NCBI GenBank assembly: GCA_002389645.1
Contig: DGQE01000018.1
Location: forward strand, 248,001 to 312,000
Direction of reading: 5' to 3'
Length of the DNA: 64,000 bases
Origin: Flavobacteriales bacterium UBA4422
GTDB taxonomy: Bacteria; Bacteroidota; Bacteroidia; Flavobacteriales_G; Salibacteraceae
A program made the position numbers and the translations under genes. Below, piece by piece: positions 16,392-23,474 of this stretch. The notes beneath the pieces are model-generated. The model did not search any database. It was given only the letters and a program-made list of their open reading frames with translations, and was not told where the DNA came from. Positions within the stretch are counted from its first letter, which is position 1; each line of letters starts with the position of its first letter.

Positions 16392-17273
16392 CTAGTTTTT
16401 TCGAAAACCGTAAAACAACTGGCCCCAAAATCCACTTGGGAGTTTTTCCATCTCAGGAAAACCTAGTTTTATTTCTGCATCATCTTTAGGAATGCTAGCC
16501 GTTCGGAAAATATAATCCCAAATGCTTAGTGTGATGCCAAAGTTGATCCCGTGTTTTCTGTCCTCAGGTAGCGTAAAAGCATGATGCCACAGGTGCATGA
16601 CTGGATTATTGAAAATGTATTTCAACGGACCGTATGTTAAATGAATATTGGCGTGATTGAGGTGACCGATGGCAATAGCGAAATAGAAAACGATGTAGGC
16701 TTGCTCAGGAGTAAATCCACCAATCAGCATCACTGCGATGTACTTCATTGGAGTATAGAACACGTTTTCCATCCAATGGTAACGCAAATGTGCTGCAAAT
16801 CCCATTTCCTCTACCGAGTGATGCACTTTGTGGAATTGCCATAATAAATCAAATCGGTGCAACATGACGTGGGTAAACCACTGAATGAAGTCGGTGAAAA
16901 TGAAGAATATGAGCAATTGTAACCACCAGTTGAATCCAGACATGTCGAGCAAGATGAACCTCGATAAGTCGCCACCAAGAAGGTCTTTAAAAAACAACTC
17001 TGTGACATTCGAAAATGCCATGAAGATGATGATCTTGAAAATGTAAAAGTTGAAGAACATATAGAACGTATCCAGCCAGAAATCCTTTCGAATGATGGCC
17101 TGGTTTTTACGCCAAGGAAACGCAATTTCCAGTCCCCAAACGCCAAGTGATAACAGGACAAGCCACCAGAAATAGTTCACATACCAAGGGTCAACTTGAA
17201 AGGTGATTTCCCTCCAAGTATAGCCCGCAAAGTCTGAGAAGGACTTTAAGAAAACTTCAATGTACTTGTCCAT
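16392..17273 (-). CDS. Sterol desaturase / fatty acid hydroxylase superfamily protein
   Basis: 293 residues, an integral membrane di-iron enzyme. Histidine clusters are in order: HVMLH (about residue 135), HKVHH (about 147), HLNHANIH and HLWHH (about 230). Transmembrane helices flank them (VNYFWWLVLLSLGVWGL, WLQLLIFFIFTDFIQWF). The superfamily hydroxylates or desaturates lipid tails using oxygen. The substrate is unknown. It starts 15 bp after the rhodanese gene and is the last gene of the thioredoxin operon, so it is probably expressed with sulfide-detoxification functions, an unexpected partner. Confidence 0.88.
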   Translation of the reverse strand: MDKYIEVFLKSFSDFAGYTWREITFQVDPWYVNYFWWLVLLSLGVWGLEIAFPWRKNQAIIRKDFWLDTFYMFFNFYIFKIIIFMAFSNVTELFFKDLLGGDLSRFILLDMSGFNWWLQLLIFFIFTDFIQWFTHVMLHRFDLLWQFHKVHHSVEEMGFAAHLRYHWMENVFYTPMKYIAVMLIGGFTPEQAYIVFYFAIAIGHLNHANIHLTYGPLKYIFNNPVMHLWHHAFTLPEDRKHGINFGITLSIWDYIFRTASIPKDDAEIKLGFPEMEKLPSGFWGQLFYGFRKN

Positions 17274-17288
17274 TTCTATCGACTGCTT

Positions 17289-17663
17289 TTATTTCCAACC
17301 GCGGTAGCCATGCGTTAAATTGGCTACGTTTTCAAAACCCTTGTCTTTCATGATGTTTTGGGCGGTTTTGCTCCGTCCACCAGAAGCGCAATACACCAAT
17401 ACCGGCTTGCTTTTGTCCAGCTTTTCCAATTCTTTTTCAAAGTTTGGTTTTGAAATGTCCAATTGAATAGCTCCTTCAATAATTCCTTGAGCTACTTCAC
17501 CATCAGTTCTAACATCAATGATTTGAAGATCAGAATGATTACTCATCATTTCTTTTGCTTCTTCATTGCTAACATTGGTGTAGTTACCACTAGTAGAATG
17601 CTGGTCTTGAGCACCGCATGATAGCAGTGTGAAGGCCAAAGTGAGGGATAAAAGATATTTCAT
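17289..17663 (-). CDS. Rhodanese-domain lipoprotein
   Basis: 124 residues. Signal sequence LLSLTLAFTLLSC gives acylated Cys16, so the rhodanese domain (about 30-124) is outside the inner membrane. The active loop is YCASGGRSKTA with catalytic Cys92; the upstream IIDVRTDGEVAQG and C-terminal GYRGWK motifs are intact. It would carry a persulfide on Cys92 and pass sulfane sulfur to thiols or cyanide. It begins 1 bp past the small membrane protein's stop and precedes the hydroxylase gene, forming a compact operon with a thioredoxin. Confidence 0.92.
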   Translation of the reverse strand: MKYLLSLTLAFTLLSCGAQDQHSTSGNYTNVSNEEAKEMMSNHSDLQIIDVRTDGEVAQGIIEGAIQLDISKPNFEKELEKLDKSKPVLVYCASGGRSKTAQNIMKDKGFENVANLTHGYRGWK

Positions 17664-17664
17664 A

Positions 17665-17895
17665 TTACTTGTTTTTTAGTTTAATAATTAAAGATAGAAT
17701 TAAAAGCAACCATGGTGCTCCGTGCATCAGAGTATCGAACCAATCAACGGCTCCCATTCCAACAGCTCCACCTGCAATCCATTTAAGTTTGCCCCAAATA
17801 TGAGGTTCGGGAATGAAAGGCGCTAAACCTAATGTTAAGGAGGCTAAGGCCCAAATCTTGGTGTTTGATTCGATGTATTGTAGAAACTTATTCAT
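17665..17895 (-). CDS. Small membrane protein of the sulfur operon
   Basis: 76 residues with two hydrophobic segments: IWALASLTLGLAPFIPEPH (about 14-32) and APWLLLILSLIIKL (about 60-73), joined by KLKWIAGGAVGMGAVDWFDTL. I recognise this pattern from proteins loosely labelled as transporters in sulfur-oxidation neighbourhoods, but cannot name a function. Its start overlaps the thioredoxin stop by one base, so translation is coupled. It may form part of an envelope sulfur-transfer complex with the adjacent lipoprotein rhodanese (inference). Confidence 0.72.
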   Translation of the reverse strand: MNKFLQYIESNTKIWALASLTLGLAPFIPEPHIWGKLKWIAGGAVGMGAVDWFDTLMHGAPWLLLILSLIIKLKNK

Positions 17896-18209
17896 TATTC
17901 TATTCCGTCAATTACTTTTTTCAATTGCACAGCGCTTAACACACCCGATTGCCTCCATTGGATCTGGCCGTTCTTGAAAATGATCAATCTCGGAACTCCT
18001 CTTACTTGAAACGTATTGGAAGCCATAGGGTTTTTGTCTACGTCAATTTTAATGATGCGCACATCATCACCCGTCATAGTATTGAGCTCTTTTAAGATCG
18101 GCTGCATCATTTTGCAAGGGCCACACCATTCAGCAAAAAAATCAACGAGGACTGTTTTCCCCGAGTTTATGATTTCACTGAATGTTTCTCTCTTTTCTGT
18201 TGTTTCCAT
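17895..18209 (-). CDS. Thioredoxin
   Basis: 104 residues from ATG 18209. Active site WCGPCKM (Cys29, Cys32), buried Asp in VLVDFFAEW, cis-Pro in RGVPRLIIF. No signal peptide, so cytoplasmic. An in-frame ATG at 18254 would add 15 polar residues; 18209 is preferred because the predicted transcription start is about 18238. As first gene of the operon with the small membrane protein, rhodanese and hydroxylase, it probably supplies electrons to reduce persulfides or disulfides made during sulfide oxidation. Confidence 0.92.
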   Translation of the reverse strand: METTEKRETFSEIINSGKTVLVDFFAEWCGPCKMMQPILKELNTMTGDDVRIIKIDVDKNPMASNTFQVRGVPRLIIFKNGQIQWRQSGVLSAVQLKKVIDGIE

Positions 18210-18241
18210 CCGTTCGGTCTTATTGCTATTTTTTGCAAGTT

Positions 18242-18285
18242 CAAAGGAAGGCATGTCAATTGGCCAGCACAGTAACTCTTGTCAC
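18242..18285 (-). promoter_or_regulatory. Crp/Fnr-type operator and -7 box of the thioredoxin operon
   Basis: Dyad GTAAC-TCTT-GTCAC at 18272-18285 (centre 18278.5) and a minus-strand -7 element TTCCTTTG at 18249-18242 (centre 18245.5). Centres are 33 bp apart, so the dyad sits near -40.5. There is no TTTG -33 box, as expected for an activator-dependent promoter. Confidence 0.65.
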
Positions 18286-18296
18286 AGAGGTTGAAT

Positions 18297-18328
18297 AAAA
18301 AAACCGAGGCGATAAACTCGCCTCGGTT
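18297..18328 (-). terminator. Terminator of the persulfide dioxygenase gene
   Basis: Minus-strand stem AACCGAGGCG/CGCCTCGGTT (10 bp, 7-nt loop) followed by a U run (A7 on the plus strand, 18297-18303). It lies about 60 bp past the stop codon at 18387 and just upstream of the thioredoxin promoter. Confidence 0.85.
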
Positions 18329-18335
18329 CCAATCA

Positions 18336-18354
18336 CTCCGCCTACCAAGCGGAG
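18336..18354. repeat. Second GC-rich hairpin before the terminator
   Basis: CTCCGC (18336-18341) pairs with GCGGAG (18349-18354), 7-nt loop. It has no T run; it may protect the mRNA 3' end or assist termination. Confidence 0.4.
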
Positions 18355-18386
18355 CCTACACCAATCAAAACGTAAACCACCTATGT

Positions 18387-19799
18387 TTATAACATGGTTG
18401 TTTGCTCGTGAAACGCACTTACTGGTGCGCCTTCTAATCCCTTCATTGCATTGAATCCACCCAACACATTAGATACATCTTTCACTCCATACTTTTTCAT
18501 GATGGAGGCTGCTGCTACCGAGCGGTATCCACCAGCGCAATGCACGGTGTATGCTTTGTCTTTATTCAATTGACCTAAGTTCTTATAGATAAAGTCCAAC
18601 GGAAAATTCTCTGCACCTTCTAAATGCTGCGATTCAAATTCACTTTGCTTTCTCACATCCAATACTTCTAATCCTTGCGTTTTGTATTTCTCAACGAACG
18701 CGCTTGGCTCATAGTTATGGATGCTGTCTAATGCGTTGCCATCAGCAACCCAAGCTTCAATACCGCCTTTCAAGAATCCTACTGGATTGTCATATCCCAC
18801 ACGGGCCATTCGAGTAATCACTTCTTCTTCACGTCCTTCATCTGCAATCATCAGAATAGGAGCATCCAAGTCTTCAATCAACACGCCCATCCATGGAGCG
18901 AAATTGTCGTCAATTCCAATGAAGATCGATTGAGGAATGAATCCTGCCGTGAACTTTGAATGATGACGCGTGTCAATAATGATGGTGCCTTCTTTTTGCA
19001 ATTCAGTTTTAAAGTCTTGAATGCTTAAGAAGTTGAGTCCTTGGCTCATCACATCGTCAAAGCTGGTGTAACCCATCTTGTTCATCACCGCATTTTTAGG
19101 GAAGTACTGTGGTGGCGCTACCAAGCCCGTAGTTACTTCTTTGATGAATTCTTCTTTGGTCATATCGGCTCTTAAGGCATAGTTTGTTGCCTTTTGATTT
19201 CCGAGGGTGTCAAAGGTTTCTTTGCTCATGTTTTTACCACAGGCGCTTCCTTGTCCGTGACCAGGATAAACGATTACATCATTCGGCAGTGGCATGATCT
19301 TGTTACGAAGTGATTCGAATAAGTGCCCTGCTAAATCTTCTTGTGTTAAGTGCGTCTTCACTGCTAAATCTGGCCGGCCTACATCGCCAATAAACAATGT
19401 GTCGCCAGAATAAATACTGTGAGGTTTATTGTTTTCGTCCAACACCAAAAAGGTGGAAGATTCCATAGTGTGGCCTGGTGTGTGAAGTACTTTAATCTTA
19501 ATATTTCCAAGGCTCAACTCTTCGCCATCCTCAGCTACGTAAGCATCGAAATTCGCAACCGCTGTTGGTCCATACACAATTTTGGCTCCGGTCTTCTTCG
19601 CTAGGTCCAAATGACCGGAAACAAAATCAGCATGAAAATGCGTTTCGAGTACGTACTTGATTTTGGCTCCGCGCTTTTCTGCCATCTCGATGTAGGGTTC
19701 CACTTCTCTTAGAGGATCTACAATAGCCGCTTCGCCATTTGATTCGATGTAATAGGCCGCTTCGGCTAAACATCCCGTGTAGATTTGTTCTATTTCCAT
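18387..19799 (-). CDS. Persulfide dioxygenase-rhodanese fusion (MBL fold)
   Basis: 470 residues. The N-terminal metallo-beta-lactamase domain (1-240) has THFHADFVSGH, HTPGHTMES, SGDTLFIGDVGRPDL and YPGHG, the iron-binding set of ETHE1-like persulfide dioxygenases, which oxidise glutathione or other persulfides to sulfite. Two rhodanese domains follow. The first (about 260-350) has lost its Cys: the loop reads IADEGREEE. The second (about 370-460) keeps it in HCAGGYRS (Cys421). This layout resembles CstB-type enzymes. It has its own promoter and terminator and lies just downstream of the TauE/SafE exporter, which could expel the sulfite produced. Confidence 0.93.
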   Translation of the reverse strand: MEIEQIYTGCLAEAAYYIESNGEAAIVDPLREVEPYIEMAEKRGAKIKYVLETHFHADFVSGHLDLAKKTGAKIVYGPTAVANFDAYVAEDGEELSLGNIKIKVLHTPGHTMESSTFLVLDENNKPHSIYSGDTLFIGDVGRPDLAVKTHLTQEDLAGHLFESLRNKIMPLPNDVIVYPGHGQGSACGKNMSKETFDTLGNQKATNYALRADMTKEEFIKEVTTGLVAPPQYFPKNAVMNKMGYTSFDDVMSQGLNFLSIQDFKTELQKEGTIIIDTRHHSKFTAGFIPQSIFIGIDDNFAPWMGVLIEDLDAPILMIADEGREEEVITRMARVGYDNPVGFLKGGIEAWVADGNALDSIHNYEPSAFVEKYKTQGLEVLDVRKQSEFESQHLEGAENFPLDFIYKNLGQLNKDKAYTVHCAGGYRSVAAASIMKKYGVKDVSNVLGGFNAMKGLEGAPVSAFHEQTTML

Positions 19800-19827
19800 T
19801 TATTGTTGATTTTTAATTTAACAGCAA

Positions 19828-19871
19828 CAAAGGTGAACAGAAGCGTTGGGGTATACAGTGACTTGTGTTAC
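19828..19871 (-). promoter_or_regulatory. Crp/Fnr-type operator and -7 box of the persulfide dioxygenase gene
   Basis: Dyad GTGAC-TTGT-GTTAC at 19858-19871 (the minus strand reads GTAAC-N4-GTCAC), centre 19864.5. Outer arms TACAGTG/CACTGTA extend it to 19854-19877. The minus-strand -7 element CACCTTTG at 19835-19828 is centred 33 bp away. Predicted start about 19824, giving a 25-nt leader. Confidence 0.68.
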
Positions 19872-19890
19872 ACTGTAAAACTGATAATGA

Positions 19891-20691
19891 TCAGATCAAT
19901 TCTTTAAGAAGAATGAATGCACCCATCACCAAGACAAACCAGCCAAAGCCAGTTTTTAGTTTTTGTCCGTCAATTTTGGTAGCCAAGAAGCTTCCAATGA
20001 ATATGCCCACAACTGCAATACCAGTGAATGTTAATAGAAATGGCCAGTCGATTACATAGTTAGACATGTCACCTGTAAATCCTACTAGAGATTTTACGGC
20101 TATGATAATCAGTGATGTGCCAATCGCACGTTTCATTTCTAATCCAGCAAAAAGCACTAAAGCGGGAATGATTAAGAAGCCGCCCCCAGCGCCAACAAGT
20201 CCTGTCAGCGTTCCGACAACTGCACCTTCAATTAACACAATCAGCATCGTTTGCCATGGTTGTATGGATTTGCGCTGTTCCGCAGTTTTTTCTTTTTTCT
20301 TTTTGATCATGCCTACAGATGCCACGAGCATAAGAATGGCAAACAGCACCATCAAGAACATGCCTTTGGTCATAGTGAAAGCACCCAATGCAAATAGTTC
20401 TTCTGGAATTGCTGGAACAATGAATTTTCGCGTAACGAACACAGCCAGTAAACTCGGCAGTCCAAATGCAAGGGCTGTTTTGTAATCTACCAATCCTTTT
20501 CGCGCATAATTAATCACACCAACCAAGCTAGATCCTCCAACAATAAAAAGTGAATAAGCAGTTGACATAACGGGTGAAATACCCAGTAAATAGACCAACA
20601 CAGGAACTGTTAATATTGAACCGCCTCCTCCAATTAGCCCGAGTGATATGCCTATAATAACGGCTACTGCGTATCCAAGTATTTCAATCAT
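19891..20691 (-). CDS. TauE/SafE-family sulfite exporter-like permease
   Basis: 266 residues with eight or so transmembrane helices in two related halves: GLIGGGGSILTVPVLVYLLG near the start and GLVGAGGGFLIIPALVLFAG near residue 165, the duplicated Gly-rich motif of TauE/SafE proteins. Members move sulfite, sulfoacetate or related anions across the inner membrane. It is the first gene of the divergently spaced sulfur set, and its neighbour makes sulfite from persulfide, so sulfite export is the likely role. Its predicted transcription start is only about 2 nt before the ATG, suggesting a leaderless mRNA. Confidence 0.9.
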   Translation of the reverse strand: MIEILGYAVAVIIGISLGLIGGGGSILTVPVLVYLLGISPVMSTAYSLFIVGGSSLVGVINYARKGLVDYKTALAFGLPSLLAVFVTRKFIVPAIPEELFALGAFTMTKGMFLMVLFAILMLVASVGMIKKKKEKTAEQRKSIQPWQTMLIVLIEGAVVGTLTGLVGAGGGFLIIPALVLFAGLEMKRAIGTSLIIIAVKSLVGFTGDMSNYVIDWPFLLTFTGIAVVGIFIGSFLATKIDGQKLKTGFGWFVLVMGAFILLKELI

Positions 20692-20696
20692 GGTCG

Positions 20697-20740
20697 CAAA
20701 GGTGAACTTTCATTTTATATCGAAGTGTGACTTTGGTTGC
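20697..20740 (-). promoter_or_regulatory. Crp/Fnr-type operator and -7 box of the TauE/SafE gene
   Basis: Dyad GTGAC-TTTG-GTTGC at 20727-20740 (minus strand GCAAC-N4-GTCAC), centre 20733.5; minus-strand -7 element CACCTTTG at 20704-20697. The spacing between centres is again 33 bp. The CAAAGGTGAA context is identical to that at 19828. Confidence 0.63.
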
Positions 20741-20760
20741 AGTGCGTGCTAGAAGCGTTC

Positions 20761-23268
20761 TTACCTCATCAAACTCACCGCAGTGCGTTGCGTTTGTCTT
20801 TCGCTGTGTAATGCTACCACGAAGTAAGTGCCTTCTGTTGCCGACTCTCCATTGACAGTGCCATCCCATGAAACTGCAGATGTAGTGCTTTGTTGACTGT
20901 AAACCAATTGTCCCCAGCGGTTATAGATGAACACGGTGAAACTTAAATCCTGACAGGTATTATTTATCTTCAAGACATCGTTGATGCCGTCTGAGTTGGG
21001 AGAAAAAACGTTGGGAATCGAAAACTTGCAGCCCGAGTCGTTGCACGCTTCTTCAGAAAACGAAACGGTGCGCGATTCAACCTTTTGGCACGGTGAGCTG
21101 CTGATGGTAACGATGTAATTGTCGGTTTCAGAAACATTGATCGAACTGCCTGTATTTCCTGTGTTCCATACATAGTTAGCGCCTGGCCATGTAGCGTCCA
21201 ATACCAGTATTTCGCCATTGCAGATGACTGTGTCTTCACCAATTTTAATTTCGGGGTAAAATTCTACGTTAAACGTGTCTCGGTCTACACCGCAAATATT
21301 TTCAGCCATAAGCCACATAGATTGGGTGGAATCAATCCTGATGCGTTCTTCTGAAGTGCTGTCGCTCCACAAATAATTGACACTATCGGCATTTTGATGA
21401 AAAATATAAAACGACTGATCGAGGCAGTGAGCAGAGTCGTGCGGGAGTGTAGCATCGGGAATGGGCAAGAACTTCACCATCATAGTATCGCTTGATGTAC
21501 CACAGGCGTTGCTGGCGGTGAGCCAAATTTCGAGTGAACCCAAATCTGGCGAAAGGGAAGTATCGATGACAATGGAAGCGTTAGTGTCACCTGTTGACCA
21601 AAGGTAGCTTGAGCCTTTTTCTATTGAAACTTGCGTATTAAAGGTTTCATCTTCACAGAGCGAAGTATCGGGCAAGGCAAGCTCAATCGGCTCGGTGAAA
21701 TCTGCGAATATTGAATCGTTGATCGTGTCGCAATGGTTGTAGATCGTTACGCAGTAATTCCCCGGTTGGGTGACTTGTATTGAACTCAATTCTAAAGAAT
21801 CTGACCAGAAGTAGTTGATCACTGGATTGTTTTGGTCTACATCCAGCACAAGTGGCTGTCCTGTGCAACCAAAAACGGTATCGCCTAAGTCGATTGGCGA
21901 AGGCGGTAAAGTGAGTACAATTTCCCTTGAAAAGGTATCGATGGTTGAATCTGCCCAAAGAGTGAGTGTTGCCGTGAATACTCCATCTTCGGCATAAAAA
22001 TGCCGGGGATTTAAATCATTGCTAAAGTTCAAATTTCCAGAATTGGGATCACCAAAATCCCAGTGAATAGAATCTGGATTGGGATGACGCACAAAAAACG
22101 AAACGGTATCACCCAAGCAGGCATTGCCAACATCAAAATAAGCCGGACGGAAAAAGGAGGATATGAAGTCAGGTAAGCCTCCAGTATTAATTGGGCCTTC
22201 TACATCTACGGCAGTCATGTTAATGTTTAGATTAGAAAGACCATCGTTAGGATTTTCCAAAGCATAGAGGTGGTTTGGATTTTCAAAGAAAGCACGACCA
22301 TAAATTTTACGATCAATACCCATTTGCAAATTATCTGAAGCATAAAAATCAATTGAATCTATGGAAGATGCGATTGAAATAGAATCAAACGGTGTAGTAT
22401 TAAGACCGAGTAAGTTATCGTTACCGAAGTTGCCAAACATGGTCACATAAAGCTTCTTGCTTGATGAGCTATACTCTAAACCCAAAGGCACTGTTACTAA
22501 TGGAGTTGTTGGGTAGTCAAGCGTGATTGAATTGGATGCTATCCCAGTTTGATCATCGAACTCATAGAGGATAAGTGAATATACTTGAACTAATTGATTA
22601 ACGGTATCTATGATTTGAGCTGTGCGTGCTAAGGATCTTCCGTCTGGTGCTGCCTTGAATTGACCAGTCCCAACGTAGTTTAATCCAGTGCTAATCGTTG
22701 AAACAACAGGTGTTAATGACACTCCATTTTCAGTTACAAGGTGGGCGAAAATACTGTCACTAAAATTGCTTGCAAAAAGCACCCAAATGTCTTTTCCGTT
22801 CGCATGATGCACTGCAGTAATTTGGGTTGATGCATGGTTATTAATCAGTACGTTTTTCTCAGAGGCTAACATCTCCCCTAAAGGATGGTTAAGGGTGCGC
22901 TTTATGGTACTAAAATGGACTTTACCTGGTTCGTTGAGAGCGTAATTTTTTTTCCCATGGAAAAGGTAATGGATACTCGGGTTTGCCGGATTTGGGATAA
23001 AAATTACGCCATGTGAAACTTGAAGATTACCCGCCAGGTTTGCACTATTGGCAACAGGTGCGCCAATGGCATTATGGCACGTGATAGGACGTGCAAAATA
23101 GAGCAGATCACCGTCTTGCGTGGAAATGGAACTGCAGCTATAGGTCATTTGAAGGTTGTTGGAGCTAATCGCTTGCGGAATGTAATTTTCAAACTTTATA
23201 CCCAATTCCTGCGCAAAATGCCAATAAGAAGTTGGGCCCTGGGCTTGTGCGGCAAGCAGAGCACACAT
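20761..23268 (-). CDS. Large T9SS-exported protein with type B (gliding-associated) C-terminal domain
   Basis: 835 residues from ATG 23268. The N-terminal half (about 20-370) is a repetitive beta-rich region, probably a propeller. It is followed by a PKD-like domain (DSIHWDFGDPNSGNLNFS), several Ig-like repeats each with NYxWSD or YLWSTGDT motifs, and a C-terminal gliding-motility-associated domain (IPNVFSPNSDGINDVLKI, FTVFIYNRWGQLVY). This marks export by the type IX system and surface retention or release. The ATG leaves only ten residues before the expected cleavage (AQAQ). The frame continues upstream to an ATC at 23298, which would complete a normal signal peptide but is not a standard start. 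Confidence 0.85.
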   Translation of the reverse strand: MCALLAAQAQGPTSYWHFAQELGIKFENYIPQAISSNNLQMTYSCSSISTQDGDLLYFARPITCHNAIGAPVANSANLAGNLQVSHGVIFIPNPANPSIHYLFHGKKNYALNEPGKVHFSTIKRTLNHPLGEMLASEKNVLINNHASTQITAVHHANGKDIWVLFASNFSDSIFAHLVTENGVSLTPVVSTISTGLNYVGTGQFKAAPDGRSLARTAQIIDTVNQLVQVYSLILYEFDDQTGIASNSITLDYPTTPLVTVPLGLEYSSSSKKLYVTMFGNFGNDNLLGLNTTPFDSISIASSIDSIDFYASDNLQMGIDRKIYGRAFFENPNHLYALENPNDGLSNLNINMTAVDVEGPINTGGLPDFISSFFRPAYFDVGNACLGDTVSFFVRHPNPDSIHWDFGDPNSGNLNFSNDLNPRHFYAEDGVFTATLTLWADSTIDTFSREIVLTLPPSPIDLGDTVFGCTGQPLVLDVDQNNPVINYFWSDSLELSSIQVTQPGNYCVTIYNHCDTINDSIFADFTEPIELALPDTSLCEDETFNTQVSIEKGSSYLWSTGDTNASIVIDTSLSPDLGSLEIWLTASNACGTSSDTMMVKFLPIPDATLPHDSAHCLDQSFYIFHQNADSVNYLWSDSTSEERIRIDSTQSMWLMAENICGVDRDTFNVEFYPEIKIGEDTVICNGEILVLDATWPGANYVWNTGNTGSSINVSETDNYIVTISSSPCQKVESRTVSFSEEACNDSGCKFSIPNVFSPNSDGINDVLKINNTCQDLSFTVFIYNRWGQLVYSQQSTTSAVSWDGTVNGESATEGTYFVVALHSERQTQRTAVSLMR

Positions 23269-23445
23269 GGCTGCAGCTATTGTAAGTAGTTTTTCGATTG
23301 GACTAATATACGTAGCAATTTGATCTTGTGAAAAAACAAATAGTGCTTAAAATCAGAGAGATAACTACTAGTGATCAGCTAAACCAATATTTGTGTTAAG
23401 GTCTAAATAGCCTGAGTCATCAGAATAAACATCACTTCAATGCCC

Positions 23446-23453
23446 TACATTTG
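23446..23453 (+). promoter_or_regulatory. -7 element before purB
   Basis: TACATTTG matches TAnnTTTG. Predicted start about 23457, an 18-nt leader to ATG 23475, which also argues against a TTG start at 23451. Confidence 0.42.
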
Positions 23454-23474
23454 CGTTCCTTAAAATTTAGATCC

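Noticed and set aside
20066..20485. 139-codon frame antisense to TauE/SafE
   Set aside because: Mirror of hydrophobic codons in a real gene; no start signals and no protein likeness.
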